NCBI RefSeq assembly: GCF_001598375.1
Contig: NZ_BCYV01000022.1
Span: 1-64,000, forward strand
From: Novosphingobium capsulatum NBRC 12533
Lineage (GTDB): Bacteria; Pseudomonadota; Alphaproteobacteria; Sphingomonadales; Sphingomonadaceae
Length of the DNA: 64,000 nt
Direction: 5' to 3'
Under the pieces are notes generated by a model. That model was not told where the DNA came from and ran no database searches. It saw only the letters and a list, made by a program, of their open reading frames with translations. Below, piece after piece: positions 1-8,668 of this stretch; the stretch's first letter is position 1; each line of letters begins with the position of its first letter. The position numbers and the translations under genes were made by a program.

Positions 1-567
1 TCCAACCCCAACGTGGTGAACGCGGGCGGCGTGCAGGCCGACAACGCCTCGATCTGGTTCGTCACCCACGGTGACATGCAGACCAGCGTGATCGTGCCGG
101 ATTCGGTGCCCGCCGGCGTGCAGCGCGAGGACATGGGCCGCCAGCGCGTGCTCGATGGCAACGGCAATCCCTATTACGTCAAGGAAGAGAAGTTCACCCA
201 GCACATGGGGCTGTGCGTGAAGGACTGGCGCTTCAACGGGCGCATCGCCAACATCGACGTGTCGGACGTGGTGGCAGGGACGGTGGCGCTCAACCCCTTG
301 CTGCGCAAGCTCTATTACAAGCTGCAGGGCCGCCGCGCCTATCACATGGAGCGCGAAGGCCAAGTCAGCCCGGGCCGCACCGTGATCTATATGAACCGCG
401 TGCTGCTCGAAGCGCTGGACGCCGAAACCAGCAATGGCCGCAGCGGCGTGGACAACTTCGTGCGCCTGACGCCGATGGAAATCCAGGGCGAGGAAGTGAT
501 GACCTGGCGCGGCATCCCGATCCGCGAAACCGACGCGCTCGTCACCAACGAAGCGCTGGTCGCCTAA
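1..567 (+). CDS. Phage major capsid protein (C-terminal part)
   Basis: The reading frame is open to the window edge, so the start lies upstream; the visible 188 residues are the C-terminal portion. It lies immediately upstream of a Bbp16-like cement protein, the position of the major capsid gene in BPP-1-like phages. The sequence has the character of a capsid protein: few cysteines, and residues on visits to a receptor-like DxQTSV patch near the start followed by a long N/R-rich region ending ETDALVTNEALVA. A GTG at position 13 is only an internal codon of this frame. Assignment rests on gene order and general resemblance to podoviral capsid proteins; the fold cannot be proven here. Confidence 0.72.
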   Translation, partial: SNPNVVNAGGVQADNASIWFVTHGDMQTSVIVPDSVPAGVQREDMGRQRVLDGNGNPYYVKEEKFTQHMGLCVKDWRFNGRIANIDVSDVVAGTVALNPLLRKLYYKLQGRRAYHMEREGQVSPGRTVIYMNRVLLEALDAETSNGRSGVDNFVRLTPMEIQGEEVMTWRGIPIRETDALVTNEALVA

Positions 568-601
568 GCCGCATCGCCCCCTCCAATTGGGAGAATTTCG
601 C

Positions 602-1045
602 ATGATTTTCGACAATTCGCTGTTGCTGAGCGATGCCCAGGCGGTGACCGCCTCGGCCGCGTCGGCCAATGTCATCGACCTTGGCACCACCGGCACGCCG
701 TTTGGCGCTACTGCCCCGCTGATCCGCGACTTGGGCCGTGGCCCGGAACTGGACCTGGCGGTGACGGTCACCCAGGCCTTTGCCGGGCTCACCAACCTGC
801 AGGTGAGCGTGCAGGTTTCACCCGACAACGCCACCTGGACCACGGTTTCGAGTGGCGCGGTGGTGCCGCTGGCCAGCCTGGTTGCCGGCTATCAGTTCAA
901 GGTGCCCGGCAGCATCGAGGAGGGCGTCAACGCCCGCTACCTGCGCCTCTATTACACCGTGGGCGGCAGCAACGCCACGGCCGGCAAGATCACCGCCGCG
1001 GTGGTGGCCAGCCGCCAGACCAACCTGGGCGTGGGCGGCCAGTAA
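602..1045 (+). CDS. Bbp16-like capsid cement protein
   Basis: This 147-residue protein begins MIFDNSLLLSDAQAVT, which matches the Bbp16 family of capsid cement proteins that trim the outside of the BPP-1 capsid. The body alternates short beta-prone segments (VTVTQAF, LQVSVQVSPDNATWTTV, ARYLRLYYTVGG), consistent with the jelly-roll known for the family. The ATG at 602 was chosen because GGGAG lies 8 nt upstream (589-593); an in-frame TTG at 587 overlaps that ribosome-binding site. It follows the capsid gene by 34 bp, as expected for a protein made in similar amounts. Confidence 0.82.
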   Translation: MIFDNSLLLSDAQAVTASAASANVIDLGTTGTPFGATAPLIRDLGRGPELDLAVTVTQAFAGLTNLQVSVQVSPDNATWTTVSSGAVVPLASLVAGYQFKVPGSIEEGVNARYLRLYYTVGGSNATAGKITAAVVASRQTNLGVGGQ

Positions 1046-1116
1046 GGCCAGCAGCCGGGTGCGCGCCAACACGCACCCGGCCTTGCCCGTCAGAACCCGT
1101 TACCAAGGAGATGCAC

Positions 1117-2022
1117 ATGGCAGCCGCCACCCAGAGCAGCTTTGCCGCCAACGGCGCCTGGCAAGACATTGCCGCCACGCTTACCGCCGCCGCCAACACC
1201 GACGTGCTGTTGCAGAACACCGGCCAGCAGCCGGTGAAGGTGTGTTTCGGCGGGGCGACCGCCCCGGCCAGCGACCTGGCCGGCGTGACGATCAATCCGC
1301 GCGGCACAATCGTGGGGAATGCCGCCAACGTGTGGGTCCGCTCTCCCGGCGGCACCAACCTGGCCGTGACCGTGGGCCATTCCGGCGGCGTATCGGGCAA
1401 CGTCGCCAGCCTGGGCAACGTGGCGGCAGGCGCGGCCGATGCCGGCAATCCGGTCAAGGTGGGCGGGGTTTACAGCGCCACGCTGCCCACGCTTGCCGAT
1501 GGCCAGCGCGGCAACATGCAGTTGACCAACAAGGGGGCCCTGGCCGTCACCTTATTCAGTTCTGCTGGCAGCGCGTTCACGGCCATTGCCCCGGCCAACG
1601 GCACGACCAACCCGTCGTATGCGCTCGCCGTGGCCGGCTTTGGCATGCAGCACAACGGCGCGACCTGGGACCTGGCCAAGAAGCCGGCCAGCACCAACCG
1701 GCTGCTGTCGGCCGCTGCAACCACCAACGCCACCAGCGTCAAGACCAGCGGCGCCGATCTGTTCCGCGTGCGCGGCCACAATGCCAGCGCCTCGGCGCGC
1801 TATCTCAAGCTCTACAACAAGGCTTCGGCGCCGACCGTGGGCACCGATACGCCGGTGGCGACCTATTACCTCGCGCCCTCGGCCCCGTTCGACATCGATT
1901 TCCAGACCGCGCTCTATTTCAGCGCGGGCCTGGCCTTTGCCCTGACCGGTGCGGCACCCGACAGCGACACCACCGCGCTCGCCGCCGGCGACATCCTGTG
2001 CCTCAACATCCACTACGCCTGA
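1117..2022 (+). CDS. Phage structural/decoration protein with repeated beta modules
   Basis: The protein has 301 residues. The N-terminal third (about 10-90) looks like a small beta-barrel. A central segment reads GAADAGNPVKVGGVYSATLP, a module seen in many phage virion proteins. The C-terminal ~110 residues contain ARYLKLYNKASAPTVGTDTP and end in a beta-rich segment, again common in phage head or adhesin proteins. Such modules suggest an external virion protein, probably a second capsid decoration, but no biochemical role is established. AAGGAG (1105-1110) directly precedes an ATG at 1111; the ATG at 1117 has better spacing and is used here. Confidence 0.65.
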   Translation: MAAATQSSFAANGAWQDIAATLTAAANTDVLLQNTGQQPVKVCFGGATAPASDLAGVTINPRGTIVGNAANVWVRSPGGTNLAVTVGHSGGVSGNVASLGNVAAGAADAGNPVKVGGVYSATLPTLADGQRGNMQLTNKGALAVTLFSSAGSAFTAIAPANGTTNPSYALAVAGFGMQHNGATWDLAKKPASTNRLLSAAATTNATSVKTSGADLFRVRGHNASASARYLKLYNKASAPTVGTDTPVATYYLAPSAPFDIDFQTALYFSAGLAFALTGAAPDSDTTALAAGDILCLNIHYA

Positions 2023-2035
2023 AGGAGAGCGATCC

Positions 2036-2203
2036 ATGGCAATCTGGCGCCGCGACGACGACACCATCGGCGATCTGTTCGACGACGGGCTGGACCTCAA
2101 GCCCGGCGAGGAAGGCTTTACCCGCACCCTGGCGCGGGATCATTTCGGCACCGACGCCTTCAGCTATGTCGGCACGCCCGATTGGCAAACACCGGCGGGG
2201 TGA
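2036..2203 (+). CDS. Small acidic phage protein, function unknown
   Basis: This 55-residue product begins MAIWRRDDDTIGDLFDDGLD and is acidic in its first half. It has a strong ribosome-binding site (GAAGGAGA, 2021-2028) placed 7 nt before the ATG and sits 14 nt after the decoration gene, so translation is well supported. No family was recognised. Its place between capsid and connector genes suggests a minor virion or assembly protein; this is inference only. Confidence 0.6.
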   Translation: MAIWRRDDDTIGDLFDDGLDLKPGEEGFTRTLARDHFGTDAFSYVGTPDWQTPAG

Positions 2204-2275
2204 TGCCTGCCCTGCGCCGGCAACCTCCGCGCGCTGCGCGCCCCCCAACATCGTGATGGTCGCAAGGACAAGCCC

Positions 2276-2926
2276 ATGGCCCAACTGATCGACATCTGTA
2301 ACCGTGCCCTGGCGCAGATTGCCGCCGGGCAGATCGCCGATTTTGCCGAAGGCAGCATCGAGGCGCGCGAAGCCAACCGCTTTGCCAAGCCGCTGCTGGC
2401 CGAACTGGCCGAATGGGCCCCTTGGCCCTGGGCGCGCGCACGGATCGCGCTGGCCGAGATCGCCAACGATCGGCCGGCGGAATGGCTGCATGCCTATGCT
2501 GCCCCCACCAACCTGTCGCAGCCGCTCGCCGTGCGCGCGGTAGAGGACGATGCCGCCACGCTGCCTGCTGGCGGCGCGTTCCCCTTTCCGCTGCAGGACG
2601 CAGCGCCGCTGGCGTTCCTGTATGAAGCGGGGCGCATCTATACCAACGTGGCCAATGCCACGCTGGTCTATGTGCGCAGCAACGTGACCGCGCCCGAACT
2701 GCCGCCGCTGGTGGCGCGCGCGTTCGAGCTGGAACTGGCGGCGCGCCTGGCCCTGCCGGTGAAGAAGGACGCCAGCGCAGCCCAGGCCCTGGCCCGCGCG
2801 GCCGAACTGGCGCGGATGCGGGCAATCGCCGAAGAGGCCAACAAGCGCGGGGACCGGCCCGCACGCTATGTCAGCGAGGCGGAAATGGCGCGGGCTGGCC
2901 TGTCGTTCCTGGGAGACCCGGCATGA
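2276..2926 (+). CDS. Phage tail adaptor, gp11/tail tubular protein A-like
   Basis: The protein has 216 residues and is largely helical. The N-terminus MAQLIDICNRALAQIA has the pattern of T7 gp11-type adaptors, which dock under the portal and hold the nozzle. The C-terminal half is alanine-rich helix (LPPLVARAFELELAARLALP) with many charged residues, also typical. Length is close to the T7 adaptor (about 196 aa). The stop overlaps the start of the nozzle gene (ATGA, 2923-2926), which fits adaptor-nozzle assembly partners made together. About 70 bp separates it from the small upstream gene. Confidence 0.72.
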   Translation: MAQLIDICNRALAQIAAGQIADFAEGSIEAREANRFAKPLLAELAEWAPWPWARARIALAEIANDRPAEWLHAYAAPTNLSQPLAVRAVEDDAATLPAGGAFPFPLQDAAPLAFLYEAGRIYTNVANATLVYVRSNVTAPELPPLVARAFELELAARLALPVKKDASAAQALARAAELARMRAIAEEANKRGDRPARYVSEAEMARAGLSFLGDPA

Positions 2927-3573
2927 TCGGCGCCCGCACCGCGCAGGCCAATTTCTGCCGTGGCGAGCTGGGCCCGCAGCTCTATGGCCGGTTCGACGTG
3001 GACGCCTGGGGCACCGCCCTGCGCAAGGCGCGCAATGTCATCGTGCTCAAGTACGGGGGCATCGCCAAGCGGCCGGGCACCGAACTGGTGGCCGAAGTGC
3101 TTGATCCGACGCAGCCGGTGCGGCTCGTGCCGTTCCAGTTTTCATTGAGCCAGACCTATGCGCTGGAAATGGGCCAGGGCTATATGAGCCCCTGCGCCGG
3201 CGGCGGCCGCATCCTGGAAGAGGAACTGGCGATCACCGCGATCAGCAACGCCAGCCAGGCATTGGTAGAGGTGGCCTATCACGGCTTTGCCGTGGGCGAC
3301 CGCTTCTACATCAGCGGCTGCGCGGGTGACATGGGCGCGCTGCTCAACGGGCGGGCGTGGACGGTGGTGGCAGTGACCGATGCCAGCCATTTCCGCATCG
3401 ATGCCGATACCCGCGCCGTGGCGCTGTTTGCCGGCTGCAGCGGCGGCACCACCCGCAGCGCACCGCCCGTGGCGCCAGCCGCCCCGGTGGTGCCACCGGT
3501 GAACCCTGCACCCACCCGCCCGGCGATCTATTTCGGCGGGTCGGGCCAATTCGGCGGAAAGGCCTGGTACTGA
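2923..3573 (+). CDS. Phage nozzle protein, N-terminal part with FCCH-like domain
   Basis: The 216-residue product starts MIGARTAQANFCRGELGPQL, followed by an RNVIVLKYGGIAKRPGTELV segment that is characteristic of the N-terminus of tail nozzle (tail tubular B-like) proteins. Residues about 105-175 (AITAISNASQALVEV, AHGF-like and GDRFYISG patches) resemble the E1 FCCH-like domain found in this family. A proline-rich linker (about 183-200) follows, and the frame then ends. Full nozzles are usually one chain of about 700-800 residues; here the rest is encoded by the next gene, which starts inside this stop codon (TGATG). Confidence 0.72.
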   Translation: MIGARTAQANFCRGELGPQLYGRFDVDAWGTALRKARNVIVLKYGGIAKRPGTELVAEVLDPTQPVRLVPFQFSLSQTYALEMGQGYMSPCAGGGRILEEELAITAISNASQALVEVAYHGFAVGDRFYISGCAGDMGALLNGRAWTVVAVTDASHFRIDADTRAVALFAGCSGGTTRSAPPVAPAAPVVPPVNPAPTRPAIYFGGSGQFGGKAWY

Positions 3574-5381
3574 TGGGCGGCGCACGCATCTACAAGGTTG
3601 GTTCTCCCTATAACGGGGTGGAACTGGCCGAGCTCGATTTCGAGCAGACCGCCGATACGATGTATCTGGCCCACATCGATCATGCGCCGGCCAAGCTGGT
3701 GCGCGCCGGGCATACCGACTGGTCGTTTCGCAACGTGACCTTTGCCCCCACCATGGCCGCGCCGACCAGTTGCGGCGCCGCGGCAACGGTTGCCAATACC
3801 GATAGCAGCAATGGCAATGCCGCCTATTTCCCACAGGGCGCCAGCTATTGCGTGACAGCGGTGAACGATGACACCGGCATGGAAAGCCGCGCCAGCAGCC
3901 AGTCCACCGCCACCAACGATCTTTCGCTCAAGCGCAATTTCAACACGATCAGCTGGCCTGCCGTGGCCGGGGCAACGCGCTACAACGTCTACAAGGCCGA
4001 CAATTCGCAGTTCTTCGGCTATATCGGCACGACGCAAAGCACCACGTTCCGCGACGACAACATCGCCCCCGCGCTCGATCGCGCGCCGCCCCAGGCGGCC
4101 AATCCGTTCGCCGGAGCAGATGATTATCCCTCCACCGTCACCCTGTTCGAACAGCGGGCGATCTGGGCGCGTACGCGCAACGTGCCGCACGGCATCTGGG
4201 CCACGCGCAGCGGGCAGCTGGAGAACATGGACCGATCGCGGCCCTTGCGGGCAGACGATTCCATGGCGTTCACCATCGTGGCCGGCCGGGTCAATTCGGT
4301 AAACCAGCTGGTCACCACCACCAGCCTGCTGGCGCTGACATCGGACAGCGTGTTCCACATCGATGGCGATGGATCGGGCGGCGTGCTGGATGCCACGCGC
4401 CCACCGGCCACACGGCGCCAGATCGGGCGCGGATCGTCGCGGCTCTCGCCTTTGGTGATCGACAATGTGGTGTTCTACCAACCCAGCGTGGGCCGCACGG
4501 TGCGCACGATCGGCTATGATTTCACCATCGACGGCCTGAAATCCAACGACGTCTCGATCTTCTCGCCGCATTTCTTCGAGGGGCTCGGCATCGTTTCCTG
4601 GTGCTATGCCCAAGAGCCGCGCAGCGTGGTCTGGGCCGTGCGCGAGGATGGCAAGCTGGCCTGCTTCACCTGGGAGCAGGAGCAGAACGTGTGGGGTTGG
4701 ACCCTGTGCGAAACCGACGGCAAGGTCTTGTCGGTCTGCGCCATTGCCGAGGACGGGGAAGACCGCGTCTATCTGGTGGTGGAACGCGTGATCGGTGGCG
4801 AGGCCCGTCGCTTTGTCGAACGCATGGCGAGCCAGACCTGGTCCGACGTGAACGATGCCTGCTATCTCGATTGCGCAGTGCGGGGGCAATTTGATGCACC
4901 ACGCACCCGCTTTACCGGGCTGTGGCATCTGGAAGGGCGCAGCGATATTGCCGGCCTGGTTGATGGCGTGGCCGTTGCCGGGCTGACCGTGGCCAATGGC
5001 ACGATCGACCTGCCCGCCGGCATGGGCGGGGCCACGCAGGTGATCTTCGGCATCCCCTATCAGGTGGATTTGGAAACCCTGCCGATGCGCCTGTCGACCA
5101 GCACCGGCAGCAGCGTGGGCCGCATCTGCCAGGCAGGGCAAGCCGTGCTGACCCTGGCCGATACCCGGCAGATCACCGCCGGCATCGATGCCGATCACCT
5201 GTTCCCGGTGAAATCGCGCCGTGACGAGGCATGGAGCGCGCCCGATGCGCTGATGAACGGGGAATACCTCGTTAATCTCGACAATCGCGCGCGCGACGAT
5301 TGCGCCATCTGGATCCGCCAGAACGCGCCGCTGCCGTTCACCCTGCTGGGCGTGGCAATCGACCCGGTGATGGGCGGATGA
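3573..5381 (+). CDS. Phage nozzle protein, C-terminal part
   Basis: From the ATG at 3573 the product has 602 residues. It opens with ARIYKVGSPYNGVELAELDF and ADTMYLAHIDHAPAKLVR, the beta-propeller-like core that normally continues directly after the FCCH-like region of nozzle proteins. Other family-like patches are RAIWARTRNVPHGIWATRSG and VVWAVREDGKLACFTWEQEQ. Its start overlaps the stop of the upstream part (TGATG), giving either translational coupling or a -1 frame change. Reading further upstream in the same frame gives an arginine-rich, unlikely protein, so 3573 is the best start. Together the two parts sum to about 818 residues. Confidence 0.75.
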   Translation: MGGARIYKVGSPYNGVELAELDFEQTADTMYLAHIDHAPAKLVRAGHTDWSFRNVTFAPTMAAPTSCGAAATVANTDSSNGNAAYFPQGASYCVTAVNDDTGMESRASSQSTATNDLSLKRNFNTISWPAVAGATRYNVYKADNSQFFGYIGTTQSTTFRDDNIAPALDRAPPQAANPFAGADDYPSTVTLFEQRAIWARTRNVPHGIWATRSGQLENMDRSRPLRADDSMAFTIVAGRVNSVNQLVTTTSLLALTSDSVFHIDGDGSGGVLDATRPPATRRQIGRGSSRLSPLVIDNVVFYQPSVGRTVRTIGYDFTIDGLKSNDVSIFSPHFFEGLGIVSWCYAQEPRSVVWAVREDGKLACFTWEQEQNVWGWTLCETDGKVLSVCAIAEDGEDRVYLVVERVIGGEARRFVERMASQTWSDVNDACYLDCAVRGQFDAPRTRFTGLWHLEGRSDIAGLVDGVAVAGLTVANGTIDLPAGMGGATQVIFGIPYQVDLETLPMRLSTSTGSSVGRICQAGQAVLTLADTRQITAGIDADHLFPVKSRRDEAWSAPDALMNGEYLVNLDNRARDDCAIWIRQNAPLPFTLLGVAIDPVMGG

Positions 5382-5881
5382 CCGGGCCAGGCAGCGATGA
5401 TCTCAGCATCGTGCCGGCCCAGCGGCGCCATATCGGCTTTCTGGCCCGGCACATGCGCGCGATCGACCAGGCCGAATGCCGCGCCATGGGGCGCGAGCCC
5501 AAGGCGGCGCTGCGCCATGGCCTGATCGCATCGCACCGCTGCTGGACCGCGCTGGTGCGCGGACAGCCGCACGCCATGTTCGGCGTGGTGGTGGAATGCG
5601 CCGTGGCCGGGCGCGGCGTGCCATGGTTCCTGGGCACTGACGAAGTGTGGCGCCACGGCCGCGCGCTGGTGCGCCTGGGCCCGGTGATCCTGGCCGAAAT
5701 GCACGATTCAAGCGCGGTGCTGGCCAACCTAGTGTCTGCCGACAACGTCCGGGCGATCCGCCTGCTTACGCGATGGGGTTTCACCCTAGACCACGACACC
5801 GTGCGCGTGGGCGACATGGCGTTTCGCCGCTTCGCCCGCCAGCGCCCGGCCCTTTCCTTTCTGCAACAGGAGAATGCCTGA
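5378..5881 (+). CDS. T7 gp13-like phage protein (GNAT-fold type)
   Basis: The start overlaps the nozzle stop (ATGA, 5378-5381), giving 167 residues. The segment RHIGFLARHMRAIDQAEC, a central hydrophobic beta region and the C-terminal NVRAIRLLTRWGFTLDHDTV resemble the gp13 family of T7-like phages, which has an acetyltransferase-like fold and is needed for virion assembly. The NxxAIxLxxxxGF pattern is typical of GNAT proteins. Enzymatic activity is not implied. It lies directly before the gp14-like gene, as in T7. Confidence 0.7.
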   Translation: MTGPGSDDLSIVPAQRRHIGFLARHMRAIDQAECRAMGREPKAALRHGLIASHRCWTALVRGQPHAMFGVVVECAVAGRGVPWFLGTDEVWRHGRALVRLGPVILAEMHDSSAVLANLVSADNVRAIRLLTRWGFTLDHDTVRVGDMAFRRFARQRPALSFLQQENA

Positions 5882-6378
5882 TGTGCGGCCCTGCCCTTCC
5901 CATCTTTGCCGCTGGCCTCGCCGTGGCCGGCCAAGGCATCAGCACGATCAGCGCCATCCACCAGGCGCAGTACCAGCGCGATGTCGCGCTGCGCCAGGCT
6001 GACCTGCAGCGCAGCGCGGGCCGCGATGCCCAGGCCGAAACCAACCGCGCGATCCAGGACCAGTATCGCCAGATGGCCGCCGATGAAGGCCGCCAGCGCG
6101 TGGCCGCTGCCGCCGGTGGCGTGGGCGTTGAATTCGGCACCGCCGCCGAGGCGGTGGACAGCACCCGCCTGACCGGCAGCGCACGCGTGGCAGATATCGC
6201 GATGCAGGGCGCCGGCGCCGTGCGCCAGACCGACGCCGGCGCAGCCTTTGCCATGGGGCGGGCCAGCGCCGCTTCTGCCCAGGGCCAGACCGCGTTGATG
6301 AGCGGGCTGGTCGACATGGGCCAATCCGTGCTGTCCGGCGTGCGCCAGTACGGCGCGGTGCGCGCCCGCATCGGCTGA
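5881..6378 (+). CDS. T7 gp14-like internal virion protein
   Basis: The 165-residue protein starts at an ATG that shares its A with the upstream stop (TGATG). It begins MCGPALPIFAAGLAVAGQGI, a hydrophobic N-terminus, followed by a long glutamine/alanine/arginine-rich helix and a small-residue-rich C-terminal half. This composition and the CxPA-type start are typical of gp14-like internal core proteins, which are ejected into the host and form part of the channel across the outer membrane. Length is slightly below T7 gp14 (about 196 aa). No gp15 or gp16-like large internal proteins follow, as discussed in the findings. Confidence 0.68.
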   Translation: MCGPALPIFAAGLAVAGQGISTISAIHQAQYQRDVALRQADLQRSAGRDAQAETNRAIQDQYRQMAADEGRQRVAAAAGGVGVEFGTAAEAVDSTRLTGSARVADIAMQGAGAVRQTDAGAAFAMGRASAASAQGQTALMSGLVDMGQSVLSGVRQYGAVRARIG

Positions 6379-6477
6379 ACGCCCGCTCTTTTCCACCCAT
6401 CCTGACCGTCTGCGCGCCTGCAGCCCCGCCCTTGCCCGGCGGCCGGTGACGCGCGCCTTGCAAGGACATCGTTTGCC

Positions 6478-8601
6478 ATGGCCGTTTCCACCACCAACGC
6501 CTTTGACGGGCCATTCAGCGCCAATGGCGTGACGCGTTCGTTTCCCTTCACGTTCACCGCGCAGGACACTGGCGATGTCGCCGTGCTGCTCGACGACCAG
6601 CCGATCACCGATGGCTATAGCGTGGAGCTGTACGAAGGTGGTGGCGGCACGGTGACTTTCGCCGTGGCGCCAGGCCCCGGCAAGCTGGTGGTGTGGCTCG
6701 ATCCCGATTTCACCCAGACCACCGCGTTTGAAAACGGATCGGCCTGGCTGGCCGCGCCGGTCAACCTGGCCAATGATCGCGCCGCGCTGCGCGACCAGGC
6801 GCTGTCACGCGATCTCAAGCGGTGCATGCGCATCCCCTTGGGCGAAAACGCCGGGACACTGCCCGCCGCGGCCAAGCGCAAGGGCAAGTACTTTGCCTTT
6901 TCGCCGATCGACGGCACGGCCGTTCTGGCCGATGCGGTGAACGGCGATGCGCTGTTGCGCGCCGACATGGCCAGCACCGATGCCAACAAGGGCGCCACGC
7001 TGGTGGGCATGCCCGGTGGCGGCATGCTGCATGAAACGATCGTGCCGTGCACCACCCGCGCCGCGCTGGCCGCACGGGCCAACCGCTCGGTCATGGTCTA
7101 TCTGCTCGAACCGGGGCGCCAGGGCTATTTCTACTGGTCGCCGGCCGACCTGTCTGCCGCGGTGGCGGCCGATCCGGCACAAGCCTTCTATGTGCCGGCA
7201 TCGACCGGATCGAGCGGCGCCAACGGGGCGTGGGTGCGCGCGGCGGTGCGCCCGGGCGTTGCCAACCTCACCTGGTTTGGCAATCCGGGCGATGGCAGCG
7301 TCAGCGATGCCCAGGCCGAAGCGGCCATGGTCGCCGCCTTTGCCTGGCTCAACGCCGTGGGCGGGCGCACGCTGGAAGTGCCGGCGGGTGTGTTCACCTA
7401 TACCAGCGACAAGCGCATTACCGCCAATTCCGCGATGATTCGCGGTTCCGGGTGCCGCTTCCTGGCCAAGAACAGCGCGCGCCTGCTGATCGGCTTTGCC
7501 GATGACAGCACCATGGTGAACGGCCGGGTGGTCAAGGCGGGGATCAAGGCGATCGGCGTCAAGCTGGTCAATATCGCGTTCCTGCCCGCCGACGGGCATT
7601 ACGGCTCGATCGTGACGCTCGATTTTTGCGATGAAACCACGCTCGATAACGTGGAAATCAGCATGTATTCCTCGGTCAATGACGTGACCGGGTTGGAATG
7701 CCGCTGGACGCAGTGGGTCTATCTGCGCCGGGTCAAGATCAACGTGAACTCTCGCGCGGTGTGGATCCGGCTGCAACCCTCCAACATCCAGAACGAAGAT
7801 CACTATCACTTCAGCGATTGCCTGTTCTACATCGGCAAGCTGGTCAATCCTCCCAACCCCGCCCCGCTGTCGTGCGTGCAGGTGGAAAAGGAGCTGGGCA
7901 ACACCTATGGCATCTTTGAATTTTCCATGCGGGGCTGCCATTTCCTGGGCATTCCCAACGATGCCGCGCGCCGCGTCAGTGCCATTGCCGTCAAGAACGC
8001 GGCCAGCGGTGACAGCCGCGCGATCCACCGCCTGAGTGTCTATTCCTGCTTCTTCGAAGATGTCTGGTACGGGTTCGATGGCAACCGCTTCATCGGCGCC
8101 CCCGACGGCTATGACACCTCTCGCCTGAGCTTTTACGGGTGCAGCTTCCTGCGCTTTGGCGTGGCGGTCTATGGCAAGGACTATTCGAAGAATGCCGCAG
8201 ACTTCGCCGGCTGCTACCTGCTGCAGGGTGTCAGCGCGACGGACGGCGCGATGGGCCGCTTTTCGCACAACAACGTGCTGGAAGCCCTGAGCGCGCCCTT
8301 TGCCAACGGCATTACCCGCAACCGCTTCACCGACAAGAACATCGGCGACATGGCCGCCAGTTCTGCCGGCCGCCTGCGCGCGATGGGCAGCGTGGCGGTG
8401 GCCGCAACCGATACCTATGCGGTGATCAACCATGGCCTGGCCGCTACGCCGACCAAGGTGGTCTATTGGACCATCGCCGACAACACGTGGAAGCCGTCGG
8501 TTGGCACCACGGCACTGGGCAGCTCCAGTTTCAATGCCAACTTCACGCCACCGGGCGTGGCCGCCACGCTCTATTGGGAAGCAGAAGTGGCATACCTGTG
8601 A
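6478..8601 (+). CDS. Phage tail spike with T7-fibre-like anchor and beta-helix
   Basis: The 707-residue protein has a modular build. Residues about 1-130 (FSANGVTRSFPFTFTAQD, VNLANDRAALRDQALSRDLK) match the tail-attachment domain of T7-like fibres and spikes. About 290-600 is a right-handed beta-helix region, with a pectate-lyase-like opening (GGRTLEVPAGVFTY) and many short repeats such as LDFCDETTLDNVEISMYSS. The C-terminal ~80 residues (TYAVINHGLAATPTKVVYWT) form a separate small beta domain often found at spike tips. Spikes of this type usually bind or cleave surface polysaccharide; enzymatic residues were not assigned. A 99-bp gap precedes the gene, which starts at the ATG at 6478. Confidence 0.8.
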   Translation: MAVSTTNAFDGPFSANGVTRSFPFTFTAQDTGDVAVLLDDQPITDGYSVELYEGGGGTVTFAVAPGPGKLVVWLDPDFTQTTAFENGSAWLAAPVNLANDRAALRDQALSRDLKRCMRIPLGENAGTLPAAAKRKGKYFAFSPIDGTAVLADAVNGDALLRADMASTDANKGATLVGMPGGGMLHETIVPCTTRAALAARANRSVMVYLLEPGRQGYFYWSPADLSAAVAADPAQAFYVPASTGSSGANGAWVRAAVRPGVANLTWFGNPGDGSVSDAQAEAAMVAAFAWLNAVGGRTLEVPAGVFTYTSDKRITANSAMIRGSGCRFLAKNSARLLIGFADDSTMVNGRVVKAGIKAIGVKLVNIAFLPADGHYGSIVTLDFCDETTLDNVEISMYSSVNDVTGLECRWTQWVYLRRVKINVNSRAVWIRLQPSNIQNEDHYHFSDCLFYIGKLVNPPNPAPLSCVQVEKELGNTYGIFEFSMRGCHFLGIPNDAARRVSAIAVKNAASGDSRAIHRLSVYSCFFEDVWYGFDGNRFIGAPDGYDTSRLSFYGCSFLRFGVAVYGKDYSKNAADFAGCYLLQGVSATDGAMGRFSHNNVLEALSAPFANGITRNRFTDKNIGDMAASSAGRLRAMGSVAVAATDTYAVINHGLAATPTKVVYWTIADNTWKPSVGTTALGSSSFNANFTPPGVAATLYWEAEVAYL

Positions 8602-8668
8602 TGCAGCCAAGCCGCGCGCCGGCCGCCCACCAGGCCACCATCGCAATCATCATCACGGGGGCCCGCCG

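Noticed and set aside
3528..5198. Long minus-strand open frame opposite the nozzle gene
   Set aside because: Composition is dominated by H, G, A and R with no recognisable domain, and it overlaps a well-supported phage gene.
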